Positions 5,598-5,741 of a stretch of 5,741 nucleotides of DNA are shown here, one piece after another. This stretch comes from an uncultured Flavobacteriaceae bacterium (GTDB lineage: Bacteria > Bacteroidota > Bacteroidia > Flavobacteriales > Flavobacteriaceae): contig CAJWAY010000073.1 of the NCBI GenBank assembly GCA_913020685.1, positions 1 through 5,741 on the forward strand, given 5' to 3'. Position 1 is the stretch's first letter; each line of letters opens with the position of its first letter. The notes under the pieces are model-generated. The model did no database searches. It saw only the letters and a program-made list of their open reading frames with translations, and was not told where the DNA came from. The translations under genes were made by a program, and so were the position numbers.

Positions 5598-5741
5598 GGT
5601 AAAGGAAATGCTCCTTTAATTCGAAATTTAGCAATCCGTTATTATTAATTTGATATGTTAAAAAGATTTCCCCCCAATAAGTCCCATCCGAAAAATCCGC
5701 TACAATCCACTTATGGTTAAGAACCTTTACTTTATTAATTA
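5584..5741 (-). CDS. C-terminal end of small conserved Bacteroidota protein (often labelled hydrolase), partial
   Basis: On the minus strand a frame is open from the right edge to a TAG at 5586-5584, giving 51 residues. The other two minus frames here contain several stops. The peptide has INKVKVLNHKWIVADF, then SDGTYWGEIFLTY, and ends LYLNPD. This pattern of KVLNHxWIxADFSxGxxWGE near the C terminus matches, from memory, a small Bacteroidota protein with an N-terminal membrane anchor and coiled coil that databases call hydrolase without biochemical support. The start, anchor and most of the protein are outside the window. It ends inside the convergent esterase gene. The assignment rests on recall of a short segment, but the open frame and protein-like composition support a real gene. 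Confidence 0.7.
   Translation of the reverse strand, partial: INKVKVLNHKWIVADFSDGTYWGEIFLTYQINNNGLLNFELKEHFLYLNPD
5600..5618. terminator. Short hairpin just after the esterase stop
   Basis: TAAAGGA (5600-5606) and TCCTTTA (5612-5618) form a perfect 7-base stem with a five-base loop directly after the esterase stop codon. There is no T-tract after it on the plus strand, and on the minus strand it lies within coding sequence. It could mark the 3' end of the plus-strand transcript, but it is weak and may be coincidental. Confidence 0.25.

Overview
The window looks like ordinary chromosomal core DNA from a member of the Bacteroidota, most likely near the Flavobacteriia. The evidence is the AT-rich composition, the lack of clear Shine-Dalgarno sequences before most starts, TAnnTTTG-type -7 elements, and several families that are typical of or restricted to this phylum (DUF6787, TIGR02757/DUF2400, the metal-site-degenerate dihydroorotase, and the small protein at the right edge). 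I see no insertion sequence, phage gene, CRISPR array, rRNA or tRNA. The genus cannot be fixed from the sequence alone.

Layout from left to right. (1) Plus strand 1-957: the 3' two-thirds of a SerA-type D-3-phosphoglycerate dehydrogenase, then a small DUF6787 membrane protein six bases later. (2) Minus strand 954-2080: msrA followed two bases later by folE, a tight two-gene unit transcribed leftwards; the folE stop overlaps the DUF6787 stop. (3) A 116-base divergent intergenic region (2081-2196) with a candidate -7 element for msrA and three copies of a 9-base motif. (4) Plus strand 2197-3623: lolD and a TIGR02757/DUF2400 gene with a 4-base ATGA overlap. (5) A 70-base gap with a TAnnTTTG element. 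(6) Plus strand 3694-5597: a dihydroorotase-like protein and, five bases later, a small serine alpha/beta-hydrolase. (7) Minus strand 5584-5741: the last 51 codons of a small conserved Bacteroidota protein, converging on and overlapping the hydrolase gene by 14 bases.

The genes do not form one pathway. They are short, tightly packed, probably co-transcribed pairs covering serine biosynthesis (SerA), tetrahydrofolate or pterin synthesis (FolE), repair of oxidised methionine (MsrA), lipoprotein release to the outer membrane (LolD) and pyrimidine-related metabolism (the DHOase-like protein). Two genes deserve a second look. The TIGR02757/DUF2400 protein carries what looks by eye like the catalytic core of a helix-hairpin-helix DNA glycosylase. 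The dihydroorotase-like protein has lost the metal ligands needed for classical catalysis. I did not find a multi-gene system that appears new.
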